Assembly (NCBI GenBank): GCA_963721115.1
Contig: CAVRIA010000009.1
Span: 1 to 64,000, forward strand
Direction: 5' to 3'
DNA: 64,000 bases
Source: CAVRIA01 sp963721115
Lineage (GTDB): Bacteria; Desulfobacterota; Binatia; HRBIN30; CADEER01
Part shown: positions 9,739-19,563 of the stretch, in pieces
Layout: every line of letters begins with the position of its first letter
Position numbering within the stretch: position 1 is the first letter of the stretch
Program-made: the position numbers and the translations under genes
Notes under the pieces: generated by a model
What the model was told of the DNA's origin: nothing
The model's input: the letters and a program-made list of their open reading frames with translations, nothing else
The model's database searches: none

Positions 9739-11734
9739 TCAGGGCGTGACGATGGGGAAGTTCCCGCCGGGCGTGTCGAGGAGGGAGAAGAAGGACACCA
9801 GCTTCAACCGGCTGCCTTCAATAGAGAAGTCGCCCGAGAAGACGAGGTCCTTGATCCCCAGCTTCTTGGTGACCAGCTTCAGCCAGACGTCCCGCGTCAG
9901 GGTCACGGTCGTGTCGGCCTGCGGGTCGGGCGGTGCCTGCTTGTGGTGCAGGACCGCGTTTTCCAGGCGCAGCACGAAGCTCTGCCCGACGTCCTTGAAG
10001 ACCAGGTTGATCGTCATGTTCTTCCCGTCCGCCGCCGGCCCGTCCAGCCGGGTCGCCATGGCGGTGAAGAACAGGTCGAGCGGGACATTCTGTAGAATGT
10101 CGCCGGCCGCGGCCAGCATGTCCCGCGAGCGCACGCCGTGCCGCAGCTCCTGCGCCCCGGTCAGGTAGACGTCCCTCCACGGGCCCGATTCGGCCCGGTA
10201 GCCGAGCTGGTCGTAGGTGCTGGCGAGCAGAGCCTTGGCGGCGTCGTCGCCGGGATCGGCGAAGACCAGGTGATTGAGCAGTGTCGCCGCCCAGCGGTAC
10301 TCGCCGCGGTCGAAGGCGGCCTGCGCTTTGGCCTGCACCGCGGCGGCGCCGCCCATCGCCTCGACGTAGTGCTTGCTCTCCTCCTCCGGCGGCAGGGGGT
10401 CGAGATCGGCCGGATTTCCGTCGAACCAGCCGAAGTAGAAGTCGTACACCGCCCGGGCGTTGTGCTTGACCGTCCCGTAGTAGCCGCGATTCGGGAACGA
10501 GCGGCGCAGGCTCTCCGGCAGGACCAGCGTCTCGGCGATCTCGCCGGGCGTCATGCCGTTCGACGCCAGGTGGAGCGTCTGGTCGTGGATGTACCTGTAC
10601 GTGTCGCGCTGCTTCTTCAGGTAGTCGATCACCTCGTCGTGGCCCCACACCGGCCAGTGATGGCTGTTGAAGACCACGTCGGTCCGGTCGCCGAACAGGT
10701 CGATCGCCTGGTCGATGTAGCCGCTCCACAGCAGCGCATCGCGCACCTTGGCGCCGCGCAGCGTGTAGAGGTTGTGCATGTTCTGGGAGACGATCTCGGC
10801 GCCGCAGAACGCCCGCAGCTGCGGCAGGTAGAAGGTGAGCTCGGTCGGCGCCTCGGAGTGGGGGACGTACTGGAAGACGAAGTCGACGCCGTCGATCCGC
10901 ATCTCCTGTCCGGTGTGGTCGACGGTCTCGGTCGGCGGCAGGATGGAGATGGTGCTGAGAGCCGGCGCCTTGCCGAGACCCGAGTCGACGTGGCCGCGCG
11001 GGCTGCGGGCGAGGGGGGCGCCGTACATGTACATGGAGCGACGCGCCATGACCGGGCCCGCCAGCACGTTCTCGCTCACCGCCTCGATCAGGAAGTCTTT
11101 CGGCGCGATGACGCGCACCGCGCCGGAGCGAACGTCCTCCGCGCTGATCACGCCCTTGATGCCGCCGAAGTGATCGATGTGGCTGTGCGTCAGGATGACG
11201 GCGACGATCGGCCGCTCGCCGAGCTGCCGATTGACCAGCGCCAGCGCCTTGCGGGACGTGTCCACCGTGGTCAGGGGGTCGACGAGGATGCGGCCGCTGT
11301 CGCCTTCGATGACGCTCATGTTGGAGAGGTCGTAGCCGCGCACCTGATAGACGCGGTCGGTGACCTCGAACAGGCCGTTGATGTCGTTGAGCTTGGCCTG
11401 GCGCCACAGGCTGGGGTTCACGCTCGCCGGCGCGTCGCCCTCGATGAAGTCGTAGGCGGGTCGGCTCCACACCACCTGCCCGTCCGGCGTGCGTGGTGAC
11501 CAGGGGATCGTCGGTGGCGAGGAAGCCGCGGCGGGCGTCCTCGAACTCGGCCTGGTCGTCGAGCGGCAGCTCCCCTGCCGCCGCCGCGTTCAGGCGCGCC
11601 GTCGTCTGCGACGCGGCGACGTGTCCGTCCGCGTCGGCGCCCGAATCGGGCCCGGTCTTGCCGCGCGGGCCGGAACACGACGCCAGGAGAAGCAGGGCCC
11701 CCGACAGGCCGATCCAAGCCGCGGAAATTCGCAT
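9739..11734 (-). CDS. SdsA1-type linear primary-alkylsulfatase, lipoprotein, with one frameshift
   Basis: Two minus-strand frames join at about 11477 to give a roughly 664-residue type III alkylsulfatase. The N-terminus MRISAAWIGLSGALLLLASC is a lipoprotein signal with a lipobox cysteine, preceded by AGGGGG at good spacing, so the ATG at 11734 is preferred. Next come the conserved DDQAEFEDARRGFLA and EGDAPASVNPSLWRQAKLN. The metallo-beta-lactamase zinc motif is LTHSHIDHFGG and a second site lies at GAEIVSQNMHN. An alkylsulfatase dimerisation domain and an SCP2-like C-terminal domain follow. The enzyme hydrolyses linear alkyl sulfates such as SDS to alcohol and sulfate. One extra G (CGGGCAG for CGGCAG) breaks the frame; with it removed the gene is intact, so a sequence error is likely. 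Confidence 0.9.
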
Positions 11735-11752
11735 GCGCTTCCCCCTTCGGTT

Positions 11753-11950
11753 CATCCCGACCTTCTTCCATTCGGGGCCGTCGATTTTCTCAAGAGGGTC
11801 GACGATTCCCCCCTTTGGAAAAGGGGGGTCAGGGGGGATTTTGAAAGGATTCGTTCGGCCAAATCCCCCTCCAATCCCCCTTTTCCAAAGGGGGAAGTCG
11901 GAGTCGATCGTCTCTCGACGAGAAAATCGACAGTCTCTTCCGGGAGAAGG
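11753..11950. repeat. MITE-like element, copy B
   Basis: Core 11777-11937 between GTCGATTTTCTCAAGAG and CGAGAAAATCGACAGTCTC, with two opposed CCCCCTTT / AAAGGGGG hairpin blocks. The left arm (CCGACCTTCTTCCATTCGG) matches the left arm of copy A. It fills the spacer between lepB and the alkylsulfatase gene and begins about 20 bases upstream of the latter's start codon, so it may also influence termination of lepB or the leader of neighbours. Confidence 0.85.
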
Positions 11951-11965
11951 AGCCCGAGCCCCGGC

Positions 11966-12598
11966 CTACTGGATCAAGTGGCCGAAGCGGTCGATGCGGG
12001 GCCAGCTCCGGTCGCTGTCCCACGACCAGTAGACGAAGGTCGCCTTGCCCTTGATCGTCGAGGTGTCGGCGAAGCCCCAGAAGCGGCTGTCGTAGCTCTT
12101 GTCGCGGTTGTCGCCGAGGACGAAGAACTTGCCCTGGGGGACGACGACCGGGCCCATGTTGTCGCGCGGACCGGTGTGGTTGACGTGCGAGTCGTCGAAA
12201 TGCGCGTGCTTGTCGGGGACCTTCTCGCCGTTGACGTAGACTTTCTTGTCGCGGATCTCGACCGTATCGCCGCCGATCGCGATCACCCGTTTGATCAGAT
12301 CGGTGGTGTGGTCGACCGGCGAGATGAAGACCACGATGTCGCCGCGGTGCAGGGCGCCGGTCTTGGCGACCTTGCCGATGAAGGGCAGGTTGACGTCGTA
12401 GGCGAGCTTGTTGACGAAGATGTGGTCGCCGATCTGGATGGTCGGCAGCATCGAGCCGGAGGGAACCCAGAACGCCTGCACGACCGAGGTGCGCACGGCC
12501 AGGGCGATGATCAACGCCAGGCCGATGGACTCGACGTTCTGGCGCAGGCGGGACTTCTCGGGACGGGGCTTCTTATTGAACAGCTTTTTGTCTGCCAT
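11966..12598 (-). CDS. lepB: signal peptidase I
   Basis: A 210-residue S26 serine protease. A transmembrane segment (about residues 25-42) precedes VPSGSMLPT, whose Ser49 is the nucleophile; Lys103 in LIKRVIAIGGD is the general base. The third conserved box FVLGDNRDKSYDSRFWG is present near the C-terminus. It removes signal peptides from exported proteins at the inner membrane; the window encodes many such substrates. It has a single N-terminal membrane anchor, as in most non-enterobacterial enzymes. Starts with MADKKLFNKK. Confidence 0.95.
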   Translation of the reverse strand: MADKKLFNKKPRPEKSRLRQNVESIGLALIIALAVRTSVVQAFWVPSGSMLPTIQIGDHIFVNKLAYDVNLPFIGKVAKTGALHRGDIVVFISPVDHTTDLIKRVIAIGGDTVEIRDKKVYVNGEKVPDKHAHFDDSHVNHTGPRDNMGPVVVPQGKFFVLGDNRDKSYDSRFWGFADTSTIKGKATFVYWSWDSDRSWPRIDRFGHLIQ

Positions 12599-12675
12599 GG
12601 TTCGTCGTTTGGTGGGCTCGGAATACTATCGCCGTGCGGCCGACCATTTTCAAGGTCGACGAGGGAGCATTTTGC

Positions 12676-13497
12676 TCAGTGCAGCTCCATGCCGCCGTCG
12701 ACGTTGACGGCCTGGCCGGTGACGTTGGGGGCGGTGGCCAGGTAGACCGCCAGCTGGCCGATGTCGTCCGGGGTCTGCGGCCGGCCGAGCGGGATCAGGT
12801 TGCGCGTGTAGCGCTGCCACGCATCCTCCTTGGACTCGCCCGGCGCCGCCAGGGTCTCGCTCAGATACTCCCACATCTGCGTGCGGAGGATGCCGGGACA
12901 GATGGCGTTCGCCCGGATGCCGAGGCGCGCCACCTCCTTGGCCAGGGCGTTGGTGAAGCCGACCACGGCGAACTTGGAGGCGCAGTAGTGGGCCATCCCC
13001 GGCGCGCCGTTCTTGCCCGCCACGGAGGCGACGTTGATGATGCAGGTCTCGGGCCGCTGCTTGAGGGCGGGGATGGCCGCCTTGCAGCAGAGGAAGACGC
13101 CGCGCACGTTGACCGCCATGGTGAGGTCCCAGGCCTCCTCGCTCAGGTGCTCCACCGGGGAGATGTGGACCACGCCGGCGTTGCAGACCAGGATGTCGAG
13201 ACCGCCGAGCTTCTCGACCGTCTGGTCGACCATCGCCTTCACCTGCGCCCACTGCGTGACGTCGGCCCGGATCGCCTCGGCCCGCCGGCCGGCGGCGCGG
13301 ATCTCGTCCGCGGTCCGCACGGCGGCTTCGTAGCCGCTCAGCGCCGCATCTCGGTACTGCTGCGCGTCGCTCGCCACCCGGTCGACCTCGCCGATGGCGA
13401 CGTCGGCCCCCTCCCGCGCCAGCGCGAGAGCGATGCCGCGGCCGATGCCGCGCCCGCCGCCGGTCACCAGCGCCACCTTTCCCTGCAGGGAGATCAT
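12676..13497 (-). CDS. short-chain dehydrogenase/reductase
   Basis: A 273-residue classical SDR. The Rossmann motif is TGGGRGIGRGIA near residue 12, the NAG motif is LVCNAGVV, and the catalytic S-Y-K set is visible as NVASVAGKNGAPGMAHYCASK (Ser, Tyr, Lys). C-terminal VTGQAVNVDGG is typical. An insertion of about 20 residues after the second strand (DAQQYRDAALSGYEAAVRTA) is longer than in FabG. It probably oxidises a hydroxyl group with NAD(P); the substrate cannot be told. The ATG at MISLQGKVAL is used rather than an upstream ATG because it fits the family N-terminus. Confidence 0.9.
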   Translation of the reverse strand: MISLQGKVALVTGGGRGIGRGIALALAREGADVAIGEVDRVASDAQQYRDAALSGYEAAVRTADEIRAAGRRAEAIRADVTQWAQVKAMVDQTVEKLGGLDILVCNAGVVHISPVEHLSEEAWDLTMAVNVRGVFLCCKAAIPALKQRPETCIINVASVAGKNGAPGMAHYCASKFAVVGFTNALAKEVARLGIRANAICPGILRTQMWEYLSETLAAPGESKEDAWQRYTRNLIPLGRPQTPDDIGQLAVYLATAPNVTGQAVNVDGGMELH

Positions 13498-13549
13498 GCG
13501 CCGGACAGTAGGGCGGGCGCCGCCAAACCTCAAGCAGCGGGACGCCGGC

Positions 13550-14440
13550 TCAGAATTCGACCAGGACCCCTTCCGCCTCGCCCGTTGCCGCGTCGGTCAT
13601 GACGACGCGAGCTCGCCGGTACTCGGCGAGGGGGAAGTAGAGGTAACCGGTGACGTCGTCGCCCGGCTTCACCTCCGCGGCAGAGATCTGTTCGCTCTGC
13701 AGGCGGCCGGCGACGGCGCTCTCGCCGAGTGTCGTGACGGGCTCGCCGCCCTGGCCGCGTGCGCCGGCGATGCGCGCGGCCGCCTGTGCCGGGGTCAGGG
13801 CGCGGACGCGCTCGCGGTCCTTGCGGGTGAGGCGGACGTCGGCGGGGTCGAAGCCGTAGCGGCGGTCGGTGAGGTTGAGGAGGTGAACCCGCACCGGCAG
13901 CACGCCGGCGGCCGCCAGATCGAACTCGAAGTGCAGCTTTCCCTCGTGCCCGGCCAGCGGCTCGACTTCGACCTCGAGGTCGTGGCGCTGTTGCGAGGCG
14001 GGTGCCGTGCCGGCGGCGATGCGCTCGTCCATCTGCTCGCGTGCCCGGCTCATGGAGACCACGCTGGTGAAGGAGTTGTGGAAGCCGCGCTTGAAGTCGA
14101 TCTGATTGAAGAAGGCGCCGTCCTCGCCGGCGTCGACGTCGACCCCGGCGGGCGTGCAGCGGATGGTCACCGTCACGTGCTGTACGCCGGAGTCCGGGGC
14201 GCTTCGCGCGCGCGTTCCCTTCAACACCCCCTGGCCGCCGGGCGCCGCCGGCTCGAGCTCGTCGATGGAGAAGCGCATCGCCTTCAGGGTCTTGTACGCG
14301 AAGCGATTCGCCTCGTCGCAGGAGAGCGCCTGCCGCTTCAGATCGTACTGGCGCACCGGCGGCGTGCACGCCGTCAGCGCGGCGGCGAGAGCCAGGGCGC
14401 CGAGGCGCGCGACTCCGGATCTGCCACTCGCCGTCTGCAC
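13550..14440 (-). CDS. hypothetical lipoprotein
   Basis: A 296-residue protein with an N-terminal lipoprotein signal ending in the lipobox ALTACTPP. The mature part contains CDEANRFAYKTLKAMRF, a region rich in beta strands, and a C-terminal domain with YGFDPADVRLT and YLYFPLAEYRRARVVMTD. This has the look of an outer-membrane-attached beta-sandwich protein. I do not recognise a named family. Its stop lies 52 bases from the SDR start codon, so the two may be co-transcribed. Confidence 0.75.
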   Translation of the reverse strand: MQTASGRSGVARLGALALAAALTACTPPVRQYDLKRQALSCDEANRFAYKTLKAMRFSIDELEPAAPGGQGVLKGTRARSAPDSGVQHVTVTIRCTPAGVDVDAGEDGAFFNQIDFKRGFHNSFTSVVSMSRAREQMDERIAAGTAPASQQRHDLEVEVEPLAGHEGKLHFEFDLAAAGVLPVRVHLLNLTDRRYGFDPADVRLTRKDRERVRALTPAQAAARIAGARGQGGEPVTTLGESAVAGRLQSEQISAAEVKPGDDVTGYLYFPLAEYRRARVVMTDAATGEAEGVLVEF

Positions 14441-14575
14441 GCTGCCCGGCTAGTGGATTCGCCCTGCCCGCGCAAGCCGGACCACTGCCTGATCTCCGCG
14501 CCGGCTCGCTCCCGAGTCCGCGGCTTTGCGGGCGCGCCGGCATGAGCTAGGAACGGCGGGAGGATCGAGGGGGAG

Positions 14576-16558
14576 ATGGACTCGGAATCGCGGCCGATCG
14601 CCGGCCTGCCGCGCGCGCTCGCGGCTCTCGCCATCGCCCTCCTGCCGTTCGCCGCCCTCGCCCGTCCCGCCGCCGCGGCTGACGCACCGCCGCCGTTCGC
14701 GCGCACGGAGTCGAGGCAGCCCTGCGCCGACTACGACCCGCTGCGCACGCCCTTCTTCGGCGACCTGCACGTCCACACCACCTACTCCCTCGACGCCAGC
14801 ACGCAGGGGACGCGCAACACCCCGCGCGACGCCTACCGCTTCGCGCGCGGCGACTCGCTCGGGATTCAGCCGTACGACGACCACGGCCACGCGATGCGAC
14901 AGCTGCAGCTCGCCCGCCCGCTCGACTTCGCGGCCGTCACCGACCACGCCGAGCTCTTCGGCGAGCAGACCATCTGCACCACCCCCGGCATGTCCGGGTA
15001 CCACTCCCCCGTCTGCTTCATCTACCGCCACTGGCCGCGGCTGGCGTTCTTTCTGATGAACAGCCGCTCGACGAACAGCGAGGCGCCGGTGCGCTACGGC
15101 TTCTGCGGGGAGGAAGGCAAGGGATGCCTCGCCGCCGCGCTGACGCCGTGGAGAGCGATCCGGGACGCCGCCGAGGAGGCCTACGACCGCAGCGCCGCGT
15201 GCACGTTCACGACCTTCGTCGGCTACGAGTGGACGGGCGGGCCGGGCAGCAACAACATCCACCGCAACGTCCTCTTCCGCAACCGAGGTCGTGCCGGTGC
15301 TGCCGATCAGCTACATCGACGCGCCGCAGCCGCAGGAGCTGTGGCGCAAGCTGGCGAGCGAGTGCCTCACCGGCCTGCCGGGCTGCGACGTCCTGACCAT
15401 CCCGCACAACTCCAACCTCAGCGGCGGCCTGATGTTCCAGACCGTCAATCGCCGACGGCAGCCCCATCACCGCCGAGGACGCCCTGGCGCGCGCGGCCTT
15501 CGAGCCGCTGGTCGAGATCATGCAGCACAAGGGCGACTCGGAGTGCCGGCTCGGACCGGAGACCACCGACGAGCTGTGCGGCTTCGAGAAGCTGCCGTAT
15601 CAGAACTTCATGGCCCACTACCTGCCCTGGACGGCGAAGAAGCCGGGGCCGATGAACTTCGTGCGCAACGTTCTGAAGGAAGGGCTCGTGCAGGAGCAGA
15701 AGCTGGGCGCGAACCCGTTCAAGTTCGGCCTCGTCGCCAGCACCGACACCCACATCGCCGCGCCGGGGCAGGTGGCGGAGGATCAGCACCCCGGCCACGG
15801 CGGCGCCGGGGCGCCGGCCGCCCACGAGCTGCCGCGCGGCCTGCCGGACGACGTCGAGTTCAACCCCGGCGGCCTGGCGGTGCTGTGGGCGGAGGAGAAC
15901 TCGCGCGACTCGCTGTTCGCCGCCATGCGGCGCCGCGAGGCGTACGGCACCAGCGGCCCGCGCATGATCGTGCGCTTCTTCGGCGGCTGGGACTACCCGT
16001 CCGACCTGTGCGACGGCAAGTCGTTCGTCGAGACCGGCTACGCGCGCGGCGTGCCGATGGGCGGGGACCTGCCGGCGCGGACGTCCGCGGCGCCGCGCTT
16101 CGCCGTCTGGGCGCTGCGCGATCCCGGCGTGCCGGGGAAGGATGGGGTGCCGCTGCAGCGCGTCCAGATCATCAAGGGATGGGTCGAGGACGGACGAGGC
16201 GCGCGAGAGGGTCTACGACGTCGCCGGCGATCCGGACAACGGCGCCACCGTCGACGTGGCGTCCTGCGTTCCGCAGGGGCGCGGCTTCGACGATCTGTGC
16301 ACGGTGTGGAGCGATCCGCACTTCGATCCGGCGCAGCGGGCGTTCTACTACGCGCGGGTGCTGGAGAACCCGAGCTGCCGCTGGAGCACCTATGCGTGCA
16401 ACGCGCACGGCGTGAAGTGCGACCGGCCGGAGACGGTGACCGAGGGCCTGGAGCCGTGCTGCGATCCGGACCGTTCGAAGGTCATCCAGGAGCGCGCCTG
16501 GACCTCGCCGATCTGGTACGCGCCGCAGCCCGCCGGCGCAGCGAGGGAACCCGGGTGA
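14576..16558 (+). CDS. DUF3604 family secreted protein, three single-base frameshifts
   Basis: Four frame segments give one protein of about 659 residues: signal peptide ending RPAAAADAP, then the PHP-like metal motif FFGDLHVHTTYSLDA, DFAAVTDHAELFGE, TFVGYEWTGGPGSNN, IPHNSNLSGG, GLVASTDTHIAAPG and the C-terminal FYYARVLENPSCRWSTYACN. DUF3604 proteins are predicted metal-dependent hydrolases or phosphoesterases exported to the periplasm; their substrate is unknown. Shifts occur near 15290, 15450 and 16192, each equal to one extra base (an extra C in AAC-C-GAG, AAT-C-GCC and GGA-C-GAG). Total length minus three is a multiple of three, as expected for an intact gene with three insertion errors. 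Confidence 0.85.
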
Positions 16559-17719
16559 GACGCGCGCTGCTCCATTTCTTCGCGATCGGGGCGATCCTGG
16601 TCGCCCTCGACTGGTGGATCGCCCCGACCTGGCAGCCACCGGCCCGCCCGGGACTGCCATTCCCCAATGATCCCCCAGCCTCAGCCTCAGCCGTAGCCTC
16701 AGCCTCAGCCCGAGCCTCCTCCTGTCCCTCCGACTTCCCGGAGGAGCAGTCAGAGGCAGAGGCAGGGCCTGAGACCGAGCAGGTCGGACCGAGCTGCGAG
16801 GCGAAGCTCTCTACCCCGGCCGAGCCGCTGGACGGCGCCGCGCTCGACGACGAGCTTCTCTACCGCGAGGCCCTGGCCCTCGGCTTGGATCGCGACGATC
16901 CGGTGGTGCGGCGCCGTCTGGTGCAGAACATGCGCTTCATCGCCGGGGAGGGCGGCGACGAGCGGCTCCTCGGAGACGCGCGCGCCCTGGGCATGGACCG
17001 CTCCGATCTCGTCGTGCGGCGGCGCCTGATCGAAGCGATGCGGCTGCGCTTCGCGCAGGAGGCGCGCCGCGCCGAGCCGACCGAGGCGGAGCTCGCCGCC
17101 TACCTGCGCGAGCACGCGGAGAGCTTCGCGTCGCCGCCGCGCGTGCGCCTGGCGCAGGTGTTCGTCAGCCGCCGCCGCAAGAATCCGCGGCGGGATGCGG
17201 ACGCAGCTGTTGGCGCGGCTGCGCGCCGGCGCCGTGCCGCCCGAGCGGGCGGTCGCGCTCGGCGATCCTCTTCCCGTCCCCGGCATTCTGCCGTCGAAGT
17301 CGGAGCGCGAGCTGGCCAAGCTCTTCGGCGCGCCGTTCGCGGCGCGCGTCATGGGCGCCTCCGAGTCTCTTACAGGCATCGCCGCGTGGGAGGGGCCGAT
17401 CGCCTCGCCGTACGGGCTGCACCTCGTCTGGGTGTACGAAGCGGTGCCCGCGCGACGGCCGGCGCTGGCGTCGGTGCGCTCCCGCGTGCGCGCGGCGCTG
17501 CTCGCCGATCGGGAGCAGCGCGCGGTCGTCGAGGCGACCAGGCGGCTGCGGCGGCGCTATGCGATCTCCGGCGACGGTTCTGCACGACAGTTGCCTCCAC
17601 CGGCAAACAGCAACCGTCATGCCCGCGAAAGCGGGCATCCAGGCGGGGAGGTAGCGGGGTGTCCCCTGGATTCCCGCTTTCGCGGCAATACGAAGTCGGG
17701 CCGATCCGAGGCCGCCGTC
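16555..17719 (+). CDS. PpiC/SurA-like peptidylprolyl isomerase, frameshifted, C-terminus invaded by a repeat
   Basis: A GTG start overlaps the DUF3604 stop (GTGA). The N-terminus RRALLHFFAIGAILVALDWW is a membrane anchor, followed by a Ser/Ala/Glu-rich linker. Next is the helical block DELLYREALALGLDRDDPVV typical of parvulin-like exported isomerases. The isomerase-like domain continues after a shift at about 17190 (one extra base) with LLARLRAGAVPPERAVALGD and the IAAWEGPIASPYGLHLVWV strand. After RRRYAIS the frame runs into the repeat at 17616-17691 without a stop and continues into the next gene, so the true C-terminus is not defined. It probably assists folding of exported proteins. Confidence 0.7.
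17616..17691. repeat. REP-like repeat (CGCGAAAGCGGG type), copy 1
   Basis: Two inverted palindromic arms, GTCATGCCCGCGAAAGCGGG and ATTCCCGCTTTCGCGG, flank GGGGTGTCCC. Copies also lie at 23475-23552 and 61944-62019. In this copy the translated frame is open (ARESGHPGGEVAGCPLDSRF), so the element joins the end of the isomerase frame to the start of HupE. Confidence 0.9.
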
Positions 17720-18709
17720 GTGAAACGGCTCCTCTTCGCCGGTCTCCTCGTGGTCGCGGCGGCCTCGCCGCTGCGCGCCCACCCGCTGGCGCCGCATCTT
17801 CTCGAGCTGCGCGAGATCGACGGCAAGCGGGTGCAGGTGCGGTTCAAGACCTCGCTGCTGCAGCCGACGGGAACCGAGAGCCGTCCGCTGCTGCCGGAGC
17901 GCTGCCGCACGGTCGCGACCTCGGCGCCGGCGACGGACGCCGGCAGCATCACCTTTCAGTGGACGGCCGACTGCGGCCCGCAGGGGATCGTCGGCGCGGT
18001 GATCGGCGTCTCCGGGCTGCAGGCGAGCAAGACGGACGCGCTGGTGCGCGTCTTCTTCCGCGACGGCCGCGTCGCGCAGGCGCTGCTGTACGGAGAGCAT
18101 TCGTCGTGGACCGTCCCCGACGGCGCGTCGCCGGGGCGGGTCGCGCGCGACTATCTGCGCCGCGGGCTGCTCGCCTTTCCGACCGGGCTCGAGCACCTGG
18201 CGTTCCTGGCCGCGCTGGTCCTGCTGGCCGCGGACGGAGGTGGGCTCCTGCTGGCGATCGTCTCCTTCACCATCGGCCACAGCCTCAGCCTCTCGCTCGC
18301 CGGCCTCGGTCTGCTGCGAGCGGACACCGCCTTGCCGGGGATCGCGATCGCCGCCGCCCTTCTGCTCGTCGCCGCCGAGCTGGCGCGGGGAGACCAGAGC
18401 GAGGCGACGCTGATGCGCCGTCATCCCTGGCTCCTGGCCGCTGCCGCCGGCCCGCCGTTCGGGCTCGCCCTCGCCGCCGCCCTGCCGCGGGCGGCGCTTC
18501 CCTCGGCGCAGCTTCCGCTGGCGGTGTTCTCGTTCAACGCCGGCCTCGAGCTCGGCCTGCTCGCGGTCGTGCTGGTGCTGCTCGCCGCCGCGCGCCTGTG
18601 GCGAGCGTGGCGCGGTCGACTGCCGGCCTGGGCCGCGCAGGGCCCCGCCTACGTCATCGGCTCGCTGGCGGCCTTCTGGTTCATCGAGAGGGCGGCGGCG
18701 CTGCTGTGA
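17720..18709 (+). CDS. HupE/UreJ family membrane protein
   Basis: A 329-residue protein starting at the GTG at 17720 (VKRLLFAGLLVVAAASPLRA, a signal peptide with an AHP cleavage region). An extracytoplasmic beta-rich part (HPLAPHLLELREIDGKRVQV) reaches to about residue 135. The C-terminal half has six or seven hydrophobic helices with the family's conserved histidines in FPTGLEHLAFLAAL and FTIGHSLSLSLAGLG. HupE/UreJ proteins are thought to move nickel or other metal ions; no hydrogenase or urease gene is nearby, so the cargo is uncertain. The frame is fused upstream with the isomerase through a repeat, but a separate start is more plausible. Confidence 0.8.
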   Translation: MKRLLFAGLLVVAAASPLRAHPLAPHLLELREIDGKRVQVRFKTSLLQPTGTESRPLLPERCRTVATSAPATDAGSITFQWTADCGPQGIVGAVIGVSGLQASKTDALVRVFFRDGRVAQALLYGEHSSWTVPDGASPGRVARDYLRRGLLAFPTGLEHLAFLAALVLLAADGGGLLLAIVSFTIGHSLSLSLAGLGLLRADTALPGIAIAAALLLVAAELARGDQSEATLMRRHPWLLAAAAGPPFGLALAAALPRAALPSAQLPLAVFSFNAGLELGLLAVVLVLLAAARLWRAWRGRLPAWAAQGPAYVIGSLAAFWFIERAAALL

Positions 18710-18852
18710 GCTCCGTACGGCGCTGCCTCATCCCTCGTACCCCGGCACTTCCGCACCTCCGCACGTCATCCCGATGGGGGCTTTGCATAAAAGATCGGGT
18801 CTTCTCCAAAGTGTGTGGGTGATTTTCTCCCACTTGCTGGGAGAGGGTCAGG

Positions 18853-18935
18853 CTTGATCTGACAAAAACATTCTCGCGCAGAGACGCAAAGGCGCAGAGA
18901 GGAAAAAGAACAGGAACGCTTTCGATCAGATCAAG
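18853..18935. repeat. GATCTGACA-ended small element
   Basis: An 83-bp unit bounded by perfect inverted ends CTTGATCTGA and TCAGATCAAG. Inside is a CGCAGAGACGCAAAGGCGCA tract of a kind dispersed in many genomes. The same GATCTGACAAAA end starts the larger element at 55092. The rest of the 18710-18940 spacer holds a TCTCCCACTTGCTGGGAGAG hairpin and no gene. Confidence 0.75.
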
Positions 18936-18940
18936 GTTAG

Positions 18941-19162
18941 CTATCGGCCTGCGAGGAACCAGGCTTCGACCTTCCGGCGTGCCCAGGGTGTCTTGCGCAG
19001 GAACGTGAGGCTGGACTTCACGGAAGGGTTGACCTGGAAGCACCGCACCGGGATGCGACGCGCCATCGCGCTCCAGCCATGCCGCCGGACGAGCTCATTG
19101 ACGATGCGTTCCAGGGTGATGCCGTGCAGCGGATCGCGCGGATGGGAAGAAGGCAATGTCAT
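18941..19162 (-). CDS. VF530 (DUF2132) family small protein
   Basis: A 73-residue protein. DPLHGITLERIVNELVRRHG, then VRCFQVNPSVKSSLTFLRKT and PWARRKVEAWFL match the VF530/DUF2132 family over its whole length. The family is a small DNA-binding-like fold of unknown role, probably cytoplasmic. It is intact and isolated, at the edge of a stretch of broken defence genes. Confidence 0.9.
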   Translation of the reverse strand: MTLPSSHPRDPLHGITLERIVNELVRRHGWSAMARRIPVRCFQVNPSVKSSLTFLRKTPWARRKVEAWFLAGR

Positions 19163-19172
19163 TTCAGAGCGC

Positions 19173-19468
19173 TCAATCGAGCGCGGTGAGCTCGGCGACG
19201 AGGGCTTCCAGGAGGGCGGTGGCGAGCTGGCTTTCCACCTGGTCCACCAACGTCATCAGTTGATCCACCTTGGGGCCTTCTTCGCTTCGCCGCGCTTGAC
19301 CGTCTTGCCGCGAACGATGACGCGACCCCTCGTGAAGTAGATTTCCTCGCGAAGCTGGGTCATCACGTCCCACTTGCCGTCCGGGGCGACGAGTGCGGGG
19401 GTGATGAACTTGGTGCGGATGTCCGCCTCGGTGAGCTCCTTCTTGTTCATTCGCGTCATGCCATGCAC
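19173..19468 (-). pseudogene. type I restriction remnant: hsdR start joined to hsdS end
   Basis: Reading on the minus strand, 19468 to about 19262 encodes MNKKELTEADIRTKFITPAL, KWDVMTQLREEIYFTRGRVI and VRGKTVKRGEAKKA, which is the N-terminus of HsdR. One frame over, 19260 to 19173 encodes KVDQLMTLVDQVESQLATAL and LLEALVAEL, which is the C-terminal coiled-coil end of HsdS. In type I systems the order is hsdR-hsdM-hsdS or similar, so a single internal deletion removed several kilobases and left both termini. No hsdM sequence is left. The piece has no restriction function. Confidence 0.8.
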
Positions 19469-19563
19469 GCCGAATGAACCCTGAACCGGCCAACGCAGGC
19501 GGGGTTGGCGGCTTTCATCACCTCCGGCTCGTCAAGCTGCCAGTGCGCGAGCATGGGGGTTGT

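Noticed and set aside
7657..10095. An 812-codon plus-strand frame opposite the PilX-like and alkylsulfatase genes
   Set aside because: Shadow of the minus-strand genes; no recognisable domain and composition typical of antisense frames in GC-rich DNA.
17195..18709. A natural isomerase-HupE fusion protein
   Set aside because: The bridge is a dispersed REP-like repeat and HupE has its own signal peptide and start, so a fusion is better seen as a by-product of repeat insertion.
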